Assembly (NCBI RefSeq): GCF_041365695.1
Contig: NZ_JBGFSJ010000007.1
Location: forward strand, 134,881 to 198,880
Origin: Rhodosalinus sp041365695
Lineage (GTDB): Bacteria > Pseudomonadota > Alphaproteobacteria > Rhodobacterales > Rhodobacteraceae
Direction: 5' to 3'
DNA length: 64,000 nt
The position numbers and the translations under genes were made by a program. A model generated the notes under the pieces. It made no database searches. It was not told the origin of the DNA and worked only from the letters and a program-made list of their open reading frames with translations. Shown here piece after piece: positions 8,137 to 17,222 of this stretch; the first letter of the stretch is position 1, and each line of letters opens with the position of its first letter.

Positions 8137-9417
8137 CTACCCCGGGGCGCCGAAACGCCCGCCGGTTTCGGCGAGGCGGGCCAGAAGCGGCGGGATCTCC
8201 GGGCGACGTCCGTCCGCTTCGGCCAGCGCGGCGAAGCGCGCGACGATGCGCGCTGGCCCCACGCTGTCCGCGAAGTGCAAAAGCCCGCCGCGGGCGGCCG
8301 GAAAGCCGAGCCCGTGCACGCTCACCAGATCGAGATCGGCGGCGCGCCGGGCCGCGCCGCTCTCCAGCAGCCGTGCGGCCTTTGCGATCTGGGCGAGCAG
8401 GATGCGTTCGCGCATCTCCGCGGCGCACCAGTCTCGGGTGGCGATTCCGGCGAAATACGCCTCTTCGCGGATGAGGTCCTCGATCAGCGGATCGACGACC
8501 GCGCCGCCGCCGCCCGGATAACGATACCAGCCCACGCCCGCCGCCTTGCCGAGCCGCCCTTCGGCCACCATGCGGGGCTGGATCGGCTGCTGGGCCGCGC
8601 CGGCGCGCGCCCGTGCCGCCTGCGTGCGGGCGAGGCCCGAAAGATCCTGTGCCTCCAGCGGGCCGGTGGCGAAGCCGAACGCCACCATCGCCTCGTCGAG
8701 TTCCCACGGCAGCGCGCCCCGGATCAGCATCTCGTCGGCCGCGGCGAGAGTGGCGAGCATCAGCGCTTCGCCGAGCGGCGCGCCACCGGCGGGCACCGGG
8801 ATCCGCCCGAGACGCGCGGCGAGCGCGTAGGCCGCGGCGAGCGCCTCGGGCGCGGAGCCCGGCGCCGGGCCGATCTCGGCCAGCCGCGTGGCGTGCGCCG
8901 GCGGTTCGAACTCCAGCCCCACGACGCGGCCCGGATCGGGCAGGCCGGCCGCCCGCGCCGCGAGCTCCGGCCCGAAGGCGGCGATGGCGAAGATCGCGCC
9001 CGGCGGCAGCTCCGCGGCGAAGGGGGACACACCGCCCTCGATCTCGCCTGGATCGAGCAGCATCCCGGCATCCGAAAGCGCCGCCGGATCGGAGGAGACA
9101 CGCCACGCCGCGCCGTCCGCGTCCGCGCCGAGGTGCCCCAGCAATCGCCGGGCCATGTCGAAGGCGCGCGTCGCGTCGTCCCGATCGGGGTCGAAGAGCA
9201 GCACCGCATGTCCCGCCGACACGAGCGCGCCGACGAGCGACACCGCGGCCGGGCCGCTTCCGGCCACCGCGACCCGCGACAGCGCGGGCTTGCCCCCTGC
9301 GGCGATGGCGGGCTCGGCCCGCGCCGCGGCCTCGGCCCGCGCGAGATGCGCCTTCGCGGCGTCGCGCGCCGCGGCGTCCGGCCTCTCGCCGCCGATGCGG
9401 TCGCTTGCACCGGTCAC
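8137..9417 (-). CDS. 3-hydroxyacyl-CoA dehydrogenase-like protein, eroded active site
   Basis: This 426-residue protein matches the dehydrogenase half of FadB/FadJ: an NAD-binding domain (about 47-190), two helical C-terminal domains with FGFATGPLEAQDLSGL, and the FadJ-like VHGLGFPAARGGLLHFAD block near residue 380. The enoyl-CoA hydratase half is absent. The dinucleotide loop is GSGPAA instead of GxGxxG, and the catalytic His is Glu169, although the partner Glu181 is kept at the usual 12-residue spacing. The SNTS substrate motif is also missing. It starts 5 bases after the boxR stop. A role in 3-hydroxyadipyl-CoA oxidation is possible by location, but catalysis is doubtful. Confidence 0.75.
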   Translation of the reverse strand: MTGASDRIGGERPDAAARDAAKAHLARAEAAARAEPAIAAGGKPALSRVAVAGSGPAAVSLVGALVSAGHAVLLFDPDRDDATRAFDMARRLLGHLGADADGAAWRVSSDPAALSDAGMLLDPGEIEGGVSPFAAELPPGAIFAIAAFGPELAARAAGLPDPGRVVGLEFEPPAHATRLAEIGPAPGSAPEALAAAYALAARLGRIPVPAGGAPLGEALMLATLAAADEMLIRGALPWELDEAMVAFGFATGPLEAQDLSGLARTQAARARAGAAQQPIQPRMVAEGRLGKAAGVGWYRYPGGGGAVVDPLIEDLIREEAYFAGIATRDWCAAEMRERILLAQIAKAARLLESGAARRAADLDLVSVHGLGFPAARGGLLHFADSVGPARIVARFAALAEADGRRPEIPPLLARLAETGGRFGAPG

Positions 9418-9422
9418 GGGGG

Positions 9423-10334
9423 TCAGTGGAGAAAGCCGCGGTCGCGGATCACGGCCAGAAGTTCATCGAGCGCGCGCTCGCGCGTCTTGCCGGAGGTGTC
9501 CACCACCGCCTCGGCGCGGCGATAGAGCGGCTCGCGCGCGGTGAGCAGCGTGCGCAACTGCGCCATCGCCTCCGGGTTGCCGGCCATCGGGCGTTCGTCC
9601 CCCTGCGCGCGCACCCGCGCCATGTGCTCTTCCGGCCCGGCCTTGAGCCAGATCGTGTGAAATCTGGAAAGGAGTGTGCGGTATGTTTCCGGCTCGGCGA
9701 CGATCCCCCCGGCCACGGCGAGGATCATCGCGTCATGGGTCGCGACGATCCGTTCCAGCGCCTGCGCCTCGAGCTGGCGATAACCCTCCTGTCCGTACAG
9801 CGCCATGACCTCGTCCACCGGCATCCCCGAGGCGGATTCGATCTCGCGGTTGAGTTCCACGAAGGGCAGGTCGAGCGCCGCGCCGGCCAATTCGCCGAGC
9901 GTGGACTTGCCCGCCCCGCGCAGACCGACAAGGCCGATCCGTCGCGCGCGCGCGACGCCCGCCGCCTCGGGCGCGAGCACTTCCAGCACGCGGGCGCGGG
10001 TCGCGCCGTCGGCCTGCCGGAAAAGGTCGGCCACCCGCAGCGCGTCGGAGTTCCACGGATCCTCCTCGCCGATCAGCCACTCGATGCGATGATCGAGCGC
10101 GGCGGCCACCCGGCTCAGGAGCCCGATGGAGATGTTGCCCGCGCCGGATTCGAGCTGCGCGAGATAGCGCGGCGAAACGCCGGAGATGTCCGAAAGCACC
10201 CGGCGCGGTATACCCTTGCGCTCGCGCGCGCGGCGCACACGCTCGCCTACCCGCGCGATGAGCGCCTCGGGACCATCGCCATCGACAGCCTCGGCCCCGG
10301 TGGCCTCGCCCCGGAAATTGGTGATCTCGCCCAT
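9423..10334 (-). CDS. boxR: Benzoyl-CoA-responsive repressor BoxR (XRE domain plus shikimate-kinase-like domain)
   Basis: This 303-residue regulator has an N-terminal XRE helix-turn-helix (about residues 28-90, SDISGVSPRYLAQLESG). A shikimate-kinase-like domain follows, with Walker A GLRGAGKST (about 137-145), ELNREIE and VDEVMALYGQEGYR blocks. This architecture defines BzdR/BoxR, in which the C-terminal domain binds benzoyl-CoA and releases DNA. Location beside boxABC supports the name. The ATG at 10334 gives the usual family length; an in-frame start 66 bases upstream is less likely. One TGCA lies in the leader at 10376-10379, a possible weak autoregulatory half-site. Confidence 0.9.
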   Translation of the reverse strand: MGEITNFRGEATGAEAVDGDGPEALIARVGERVRRARERKGIPRRVLSDISGVSPRYLAQLESGAGNISIGLLSRVAAALDHRIEWLIGEEDPWNSDALRVADLFRQADGATRARVLEVLAPEAAGVARARRIGLVGLRGAGKSTLGELAGAALDLPFVELNREIESASGMPVDEVMALYGQEGYRQLEAQALERIVATHDAMILAVAGGIVAEPETYRTLLSRFHTIWLKAGPEEHMARVRAQGDERPMAGNPEAMAQLRTLLTAREPLYRRAEAVVDTSGKTRERALDELLAVIRDRGFLH

Positions 10335-10434
10335 CCGACCGCGCACCCTTCCCGGCCTCGCAACATGAACAATAGTGCAAGAAACTTGTCCGGATCGCAC
10401 GGCTTTTCAAGCCGCGTCACCAAGAAGCGCCGCA

Positions 10435-10884
10435 CTATGTTGCCTCATCGGGCCGCAGATGCGCCTCTACCACGGTGCGGATGTCCTCGGGCGGCGGGGT
10501 CTTGGCGAAGCGGTCGGCCACGACGAAGACGCAGGTGAAGCGCCCCTCGAAGCAAAGCTCCCCGTCCTGACTGGCATCCACGCGGAAGTCGATGGAGCTG
10601 GTCCCGAGCCGCGCCGGCCATGTCCGGCAGACGAGGCGATGGCGCGGCGTGACGGGCGACCGGAAATCGATCGCCATGCGCACGAAGGGCGTGCCGAGAT
10701 TGCGGTCGAGGTTGAGCTGATACCAGCCCGCCCCGCCGAGATGGCGCTCCCACCAGGCGTCGATGGCGTCGAGCGCGAAGGCCGGCAGCCGGGCGGTATA
10801 GGCGATCCCGGCCGGGTCGCAGTCGCCCCAGCGCACGGCGATCTCGTGCTCGAAGACCCCGGCGCCGGCCGCGCGGTCCTTCAT
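10435..10884 (-). CDS. Acyl-CoA thioesterase, 4-hydroxybenzoyl-CoA thioesterase family
   Basis: This 149-residue hot-dog-fold protein carries the active-site motif VRWGDCDPAGIAYTARL (about residues 17-33), with the catalytic Asp in DPAGIAY as in Pseudomonas-type 4-hydroxybenzoyl-CoA thioesterase. In box clusters such enzymes are thought to hydrolyse surplus benzoyl-CoA or other CoA thioesters to recycle CoA. The start codon overlaps the boxA stop by one base (TGATG), so it is translated with boxA. About 100 bases separate it from boxR. Confidence 0.88.
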   Translation of the reverse strand: MKDRAAGAGVFEHEIAVRWGDCDPAGIAYTARLPAFALDAIDAWWERHLGGAGWYQLNLDRNLGTPFVRMAIDFRSPVTPRHRLVCRTWPARLGTSSIDFRVDASQDGELCFEGRFTCVFVVADRFAKTPPPEDIRTVVEAHLRPDEAT

Positions 10885-12077
10885 CAGTAGGTTTCCACGT
10901 GGTAGCGCCCGTCCTCGCGCATCGCGTCGCGGACCTCCGGCCAGGCGAGCCCCGCCTCGGCCGCGACCTCGGTAAGCGCCTCTTCGACGCCCGCCTCCAT
11001 CGCCTTCAGCCCGCAGATGTAGATGTGGCCCCGGGGATCCTTCAGAAGGCGGGCCACGGCCGCGGCCTCTTCGCGGAGCTTGTCCTGCACGTACTGCTTT
11101 GGCCGATCGCCGTCGCGCGAGAAGGCGTAATGCTTGGCCATGAAACTTTCGGGCACCTTCTTGAGCGGGCCGAAATAGGGCAGCTCCTCGGGTCGGCGGG
11201 CGCCGAAGACCAGGGTCAGCGTGCCCTCGCGCGAGGGCATCTCGCGCTGGCGGCGCATGGTGAAGGCGCGGAAGGGCGCCGATCCGGTGCCGGTGCAGAT
11301 CATCATCAGATGCGCCTCGGGGTCGGATGGCAGCAGGAAGGTCGCGCCGAAGGGGCCCGTGACCTGCACCTTGTCGCCAGGCTTCAGATCGCACAGGTGG
11401 TTCGAGCAGATGCCCCGCTCCTCGCGCTTCACGGTGAGCGACACGTTGTTGTAGCCGGGGCGCTCGCCGTCGCGCGGGCTCGAGATGGAATAGAGCCGCG
11501 GCAGGTGCGGCTTGCCCGCGGCGTCCGTGCCGGGCGGGATGATCCCGACGGACTGCCCCTCGAGCACCGGCATCGGCTGGCCGCCGAAATCGAGCACGAT
11601 GTGGCGCACGTCGCTGTCGCTCGTCTCGGCGGTCAGGCGGTAGTTGCCCTGCACGGTGGCCTCGGCCGGCTTGCCCAGATTGTAGAGGTTCACGCTGGGC
11701 TTGGCCGCCGTGGCGGGCGCCCTGGGCTTGCCGCCCGTGCCGGCATGAGCCTCGGCCAGCAGCGCCGCCATCGCCTCGTCGAGCGCCTCCACGCTCGCGT
11801 CCTCGCCCTCGGGCACGGCGATGTCGGCCTGCTCGGGCAGCTCCATCCACTCGTACTGTTCCTCGAGGGAATAGGGCTCGTTCACCACCCGCCACTCGTC
11901 GATGGAGCCGGTGGGACAGACCGGGATGCAGTCCATGCAGAAATTGCACTTGTCCGCATCCACCACGACATTGTCGTCGTTGTGCTCTATCGCGCCGATC
12001 GGGCAGGTCATCTCGCAGGTGTAGCAGCGGATGCAGATCTCGGGGTCGATCAGGTGCTGCTTGAAGGGTTTGTTCAT
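10884..12077 (-). CDS. boxA: Benzoyl-CoA 2,3-epoxidase reductase subunit
   Basis: BoxA passes electrons from NADPH to the BoxB oxygenase for epoxidation of benzoyl-CoA. The 397-residue protein starts with two [4Fe-4S] ferredoxin motifs, CIRCYTCEMTC (Cys15-25) and CNFCMDCIPVC (Cys44-54). A linker of about 100 residues follows, then a ferredoxin-NADP reductase module with the FAD motif RLYSISSP and the NADP motif CTGTGSAPFRAF. It ends with the aromatic C-terminal HVETY. The start overlaps the upstream 110-codon gene by ATGA and the stop overlaps the thioesterase start. Confidence 0.96.
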   Translation of the reverse strand: MNKPFKQHLIDPEICIRCYTCEMTCPIGAIEHNDDNVVVDADKCNFCMDCIPVCPTGSIDEWRVVNEPYSLEEQYEWMELPEQADIAVPEGEDASVEALDEAMAALLAEAHAGTGGKPRAPATAAKPSVNLYNLGKPAEATVQGNYRLTAETSDSDVRHIVLDFGGQPMPVLEGQSVGIIPPGTDAAGKPHLPRLYSISSPRDGERPGYNNVSLTVKREERGICSNHLCDLKPGDKVQVTGPFGATFLLPSDPEAHLMMICTGTGSAPFRAFTMRRQREMPSREGTLTLVFGARRPEELPYFGPLKKVPESFMAKHYAFSRDGDRPKQYVQDKLREEAAAVARLLKDPRGHIYICGLKAMEAGVEEALTEVAAEAGLAWPEVRDAMREDGRYHVETY

Positions 12078-12406
12078 CGCTCGTCGCTCCAGAATGGGGC
12101 GTTTGTCCAGTCATGCTCGAAGCAGTTTTGCTGCTCCAGCTCTATGCCGTCGCGATCCAGCCCAAGCCTGCGATAGAAGTCGGCATCCTCCGAAGGAACA
12201 CCGGTTTCCTTGTTCACAACTAGGACAGGCAGCAGCGGCAACTTTTCCTGGCGAAGGCGTTCGCCCATTTCGGTAAGGATCTGACCGCAGCCTTGGTTTG
12301 CGCGCCCAAACTCTTTTGCAAATTCGCCATAAGTTACAACGCGACGCTCGGATGCCGCTCGCGCGAGAAAAGCCGCCTCGCGCCTATTGAACCTAGGCGA
12401 CCGCAA
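12074..12406 (-). CDS. Uncharacterised 110-residue protein inserted between boxB and boxA
   Basis: No function is recognised. The protein contains VVTYGEFAKEFGRANQGCGQ followed by LPVLVVNKETGVPSEDADFY. The combination resembles the winged-helix part of MGMT/ATL-like proteins (VTYGEIA, then LPxxxVVNxxTGxPG), but no alkyl-acceptor PCHR motif is visible. Its codons are clearly more AT-rich than those of boxA and boxB, suggesting transfer. The start is given as TTG at 12406, immediately after TAGGAG, which is unusually tight; a downstream start is possible. Its ATGA overlap with boxA argues that it is translated. It is in the same frame as the 57-codon gene upstream, separated only by one TAG and one codon. 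Confidence 0.6.
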   Translation of the reverse strand: MRSPRFNRREAAFLARAASERRVVTYGEFAKEFGRANQGCGQILTEMGERLRQEKLPLLPVLVVNKETGVPSEDADFYRRLGLDRDGIELEQQNCFEHDWTNAPFWSDER

Positions 12407-12409
12407 CTC

Positions 12410-12583
12410 CTAGCGGGCCTGTCGCTGGCCCAGCACGATGTCGGGCACGGTCATCGCCTCGATCATCGCGGCGCAGAGCCCACGACAGTTATGGCAGCCG
12501 ACGCAGGGGCCCTGCACCGCCGAAAGCGTCTTCGAAAGGGCCGCCGTGCGGGGCGCCGCGCCTGCCTTGCGTTCGATTTCCAT
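12410..12583 (-). CDS. 57-residue protein with a CX2CX2CX3C iron-sulfur-like motif
   Basis: A small gene beginning MEIERKAGAAPRT and ending VPDIVLGQRQAR. Residues 27-37 read CVGCHNCRGLC, the CX2CX2CX3C spacing of a [4Fe-4S] cluster ligand set, although the Pro that usually follows is Ala. It has an ATG preceded by GGGAGAGA, high-GC codons like its box neighbours, and lies 54 bases after boxB. I do not recognise it as a named family. By position it may be an accessory iron-sulfur or electron-transfer protein of the benzoyl-CoA epoxidase; that is inference. Confidence 0.65.
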   Translation of the reverse strand: MEIERKAGAAPRTAALSKTLSAVQGPCVGCHNCRGLCAAMIEAMTVPDIVLGQRQAR

Positions 12584-12637
12584 GGTCTCTCTCCCTGTTG
12601 ACGCGGGCCGGGGGTGCCCCCGGCCCGGAGAGGCCCG

Positions 12638-14089
<1,452 letters not shown>

Positions 14090-14156
14090 GGGGTCCGTCC
14101 TCCCAGGTGTCCGGGCGCGCGGTATGGCCCGCCCTTGTTCCGTTTCCCGCGTGTAC

Positions 14157-15818
14157 TCACACGCGCTCCATGTCGTATTCGCCGCGATGCCCGGTGCCGT
14201 ATCGCTTCAGCGCGCCGGCCTCTCCCACCGCGTTGGGGCGCTGGAAGATCCAGTTCTGCCAGGCGGTGAGCCGGCCGAAGATCCGCGTTTCCATCGTCTC
14301 GGGGCCCGCGAAGCGCAGATTTGCCTCCATCCCCGTCATCGCGTCGGGGCTGAAGCTCGCGCGCTCCTCCATGAAGATGCGCACCTCGTCCTCCCAGTCG
14401 ATGTCATCGAGGATGTAGGTGACGAGGCCCAGATCATCGGCCTCTTCCGCCTCGAGCGCCTTGCCTGCATGTCCGCGGGCGGCCTCCACCGCCTCGGGCG
14501 CGCCCCAAAAGCGCGTCTCGAGCCGGCTGAGACCGTTCGCCATCGGGTAGCGGCCGAAATTGGACGCGCCCAGCGTCACCGTCGCGAGCGGGCGGTTGTC
14601 GCCCTCGAACTCGCCTTCCATCATGTAGGAGCGGTCCACGGCCCAGAGGATCTCCGCCAGCGTTCCGGCGAAGCAGGAACCGTGCTCGACCAGCGCGACC
14701 AGCGAGCGCGAGGTGACGTCGAGCCGCTTCAGCACCCGCTTCCAGTAGTGAAGGATCTCGGCGGCGAGCCAGTCCTCGTCCTCGTGGGCGAGCAGAAGCG
14801 CCTCGTGCGCGGTCACCTTCTCCGGGTCGCCCTGGGTGCGGAGCACCAGAAGGCCCAGCTCGGGCTCGTTGAGCCGCAGGTGAAGGATGGCGTCGTCGAG
14901 TTCCCGGGCGGCGCGCAGCATCCAGCCCTGGGCGCCTTCCGCGTGCAGGTCGGCCATCGCGCCGGGCGCGTCCTCCTCGGGGCCCTTGACCGTGACGGTC
15001 GCGCGGCGCAGGGCGCGGTCGACCTCCACCTCGACGGTGGAGTAGCTGACGGACCCGTCCTCGCCGAGGCGGCGGTCCAGCGGGGTGAGCGCGATGCCCG
15101 TCGCCCCCTCTCTCGGATGCCGCGCGGCGATCTCGTGGGCGCGCTCGCGCACGGCCTCGTCGAACTTCGAGTTCGGCACCACCTCGTCCACGAGCCGCCA
15201 CTCGACGGCGCGCTTGCCCTTCACCCCCTCCTCGATGGAGCAGAAGACGTCGGCAAGATCGCGGCGCACCTTGCGCTTGTCGGTCACGCGCGTCAGCCCG
15301 CCCGTCCCTGGCAGCACCGCCAGAAGCGGCACCTCGGGCAGCGCCACGTTCGACGTCGAATCGTCGGTCAGCATGATGTGGTTGCAGGCAAGCGCGAGCT
15401 CGTAGCCGCCCCCCGCGCAGGAGCCGCGCACGGCCGCGATCCAGGTCTGCCCGGAGTCCGCCTCGGCCGCCTCGTAGCTGTTGCGGGTCTCGTTGGTGAA
15501 CTTGCAGAAGTTCACCTTGTGCGTGTGCGAGGCGCCGCCAAGCATCCGGATATTGGCCCCCGCGCAGAACACGACCGGATTGCCCGACCGCATCACGACG
15601 GCGCGCACCTCGGGATGCTCGAAGCGCATGCGCTGGACGACGTCGTTGAGCTCGATATCCACGCCGAGGTCGTAGGAGTTGAGCTTGAGCTTGTAGCCCT
15701 CGAAAAGCCCGCCATCCTCGTCCACGTCCATCGAGACATAGGCAACCGGGCCGTCATACTCGACCCGCCAGTGGCGGTATTTCGAAGGGTCGGTCTGGAA
15801 GTCGATCAGCTTGGTCAC
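14157..15818 (-). CDS. boxC: 2,3-epoxybenzoyl-CoA dihydrolase
   Basis: BoxC opens and hydrolyses the ring of 2,3-epoxybenzoyl-CoA, giving 3,4-dehydroadipyl-CoA semialdehyde and formate. The 553-residue protein has two enoyl-CoA-hydratase/crotonase-like regions. The first holds FCAGANIRMLGG and SCAGGGYELALACNHIMLTD, the second VEHGSCFAGTLAEILWAVDRS and ANGLSRLETRFWG. It starts MTKLIDFQTDPSKYRHWRVEY. It is the first gene of its transcription unit, preceded by an AT-rich promoter region and a BoxR-type operator. The ATG has a GGAGACC upstream. Confidence 0.96.
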   Translation of the reverse strand: MTKLIDFQTDPSKYRHWRVEYDGPVAYVSMDVDEDGGLFEGYKLKLNSYDLGVDIELNDVVQRMRFEHPEVRAVVMRSGNPVVFCAGANIRMLGGASHTHKVNFCKFTNETRNSYEAAEADSGQTWIAAVRGSCAGGGYELALACNHIMLTDDSTSNVALPEVPLLAVLPGTGGLTRVTDKRKVRRDLADVFCSIEEGVKGKRAVEWRLVDEVVPNSKFDEAVRERAHEIAARHPREGATGIALTPLDRRLGEDGSVSYSTVEVEVDRALRRATVTVKGPEEDAPGAMADLHAEGAQGWMLRAARELDDAILHLRLNEPELGLLVLRTQGDPEKVTAHEALLLAHEDEDWLAAEILHYWKRVLKRLDVTSRSLVALVEHGSCFAGTLAEILWAVDRSYMMEGEFEGDNRPLATVTLGASNFGRYPMANGLSRLETRFWGAPEAVEAARGHAGKALEAEEADDLGLVTYILDDIDWEDEVRIFMEERASFSPDAMTGMEANLRFAGPETMETRIFGRLTAWQNWIFQRPNAVGEAGALKRYGTGHRGEYDMERV

Positions 15819-15835
15819 GCTCGGTCTCCTCGAGG

Positions 15836-15971
15836 TTGGAATGCAACATACTGCGCGTCTGCCACTTGGTAAACAGCTTTATGCGTTATAATGCGTATAA
15901 AAGAGTCATGTTGAATCAGCATTTTACCAATCTACTGATTTTTATTACTCCTATAAGTGCACTATATTGCA
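15836..15971 (-). promoter_or_regulatory. Putative boxC promoter with BoxR operator (TGCA-N6-TGCA)
   Basis: This region upstream of boxC is much richer in A+T than its surroundings, and read leftward it contains several -10-like stretches (for example CATTATAAC). At 15958-15971 lies TGCA-CTATAT-TGCA, a four-base palindrome repeated with six bases between. TGCA repeats are the established targets of the BzdR/BoxR family. The operator overlaps the last codons and stop of the DUF309 gene. The exact start site cannot be fixed. Confidence 0.7.
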
Positions 15972-16399
15972 TATTCGTGATCGAATCGTCCGCCGCCGAG
16001 CAGGGTCGCCCGCGCCGCGGCGAGATCGAGCCCCATCACCCGCGACCGGCCCGAGAGCGCGCACTCGTCGAGAAGCCCCGCCACCAGCGCCTCGAGCCGC
16101 CGCGCCGCGTTCTCCCGGCCCATCCGCCGCTTCAGACGCGCGTTCGCGCACTGGATCACCGCGCGCACCAGGTGCCGCTCGGGCGCGTTGGGCGGCGCAG
16201 CCATCCAGACCGGCTCCAGCACCTCGTGGGCCTCCCAGTAATAGCCCTCCTCCAGCCAGCGCAGACCCGTCCGCCAGGCCTCGGTCGCGGCCAGGGCCTC
16301 GGGCGCGAGGCCCGGCATCACGCTGTCGCGGATCGCGTCGAACGCGCCCTCTGGGTGCCGCGGCGTCTCGCCTGGCACATAGGCGTGCGCGGGCCGCAT
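15962..16399 (-). CDS. DUF309 family protein
   Basis: This 145-residue helical protein contains GLRWLEEGYYWEAHEVLEPVW, the hallmark (YYWEAHEVLE) of DUF309, and the family's ERHLVRAVIQCANARLK helix. The biochemical role of the family is unknown. The ATG at 16399 lies four bases after the preceding hydrolase stop, so it is the last gene of the DUF4863-bcl-hydrolase unit. Its stop codon sits inside the BoxR-type operator of boxC. Its link to benzoate use is by location only. Confidence 0.8.
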   Translation of the reverse strand: MRPAHAYVPGETPRHPEGAFDAIRDSVMPGLAPEALAATEAWRTGLRWLEEGYYWEAHEVLEPVWMAAPPNAPERHLVRAVIQCANARLKRRMGRENAARRLEALVAGLLDECALSGRSRVMGLDLAAARATLLGGGRFDHEYAI

Positions 16400-16403
16400 G
16401 GCC

Positions 16404-17222
16404 TCAGGCCGTCTCGACCTCGGCGGCCTCGATCCGCGCAAGCCGCGCGCAGAACTCGGCCACCGCGTCGAGCGTGGCCTCGGGCCGCTCGAGATGCGGG
16501 GCGTGGCGGCACTCGTCCAAGATCACCGTGTCCACCGGCGAATAGGCCCGCTCCTCGAGTTCGCGGATCTGGGCGAGGGTGCCATAGGGATCCTCGCGCC
16601 CCTGGATCGCGAGGGCAGGAATGCGCAGGTAATCGATGCACTCGGCCACGTTCCACGCGCGAAAACCGGGATCGAGCCAGGCGTCGTTCCAGCCGCGAAA
16701 GGCGGCGTCGGGATCGCGGTGATACTTGGCCATGCGCGCCCGAAGATCGCCCGTCTCGAACGCCTCCCTCGCGCGCGCGATCTCACGCAGGCCGGGCTCC
16801 TCGGTGAAGAAATGCGGCGCCATCAGGACAAGGCCCCGGACGCGGAAATCCTCTACCCCGCCCGCGTATTCCGCCGCGATGGTGGCCCCGTCGGAGTGGC
16901 CCAGCAGAACGCCCTCGCGAAAGCCGATGGCGTCCAGAACCTGCGGGAGCACGTCCTGCGCCTCGCGCGTCATGTAGTCGAGCGGGCGGGGCAGATCCGC
17001 CGGGTCCGACTGGCCGTAGCCCGCCCGCGACCAGGCCATCACCCCCCAGCCGGTCCGCGCGGCCAGCGCCTCGGGGACGTCGCGCCAGAGCGCGAGGCAG
17101 CCCAGGCCCTCATGCAGCATCGCGATGGTGGGCGCCTCGCCGGGGGGCGGCCCCCAGCAGGCGTATTCCAGCCGCTTGCCGCCCGCCTCCAGCGTCGCGG
17201 GCCCGCGCGTCCAATCCGCCAT
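16404..17222 (-). CDS. Alpha/beta hydrolase of the box cluster
   Basis: This 272-residue enzyme has the alpha/beta hydrolase fold. The oxyanion region is IAMLHEGLGCLALWRDVPEAL, the nucleophile elbow GHSDGA (Ser near residue 107), the acid in QGREDPYGTL and the His in DECRHAPHLERPE. Hydrolases of this kind recur in box clusters, where a role in removing thioester or lactone side products has been suggested. The reaction is not established. Its start overlaps the ligase stop by one base (TGATG), so it is translationally coupled. Confidence 0.88.
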   Translation of the reverse strand: MADWTRGPATLEAGGKRLEYACWGPPPGEAPTIAMLHEGLGCLALWRDVPEALAARTGWGVMAWSRAGYGQSDPADLPRPLDYMTREAQDVLPQVLDAIGFREGVLLGHSDGATIAAEYAGGVEDFRVRGLVLMAPHFFTEEPGLREIARAREAFETGDLRARMAKYHRDPDAAFRGWNDAWLDPGFRAWNVAECIDYLRIPALAIQGREDPYGTLAQIRELEERAYSPVDTVILDECRHAPHLERPEATLDAVAEFCARLARIEAAEVETA

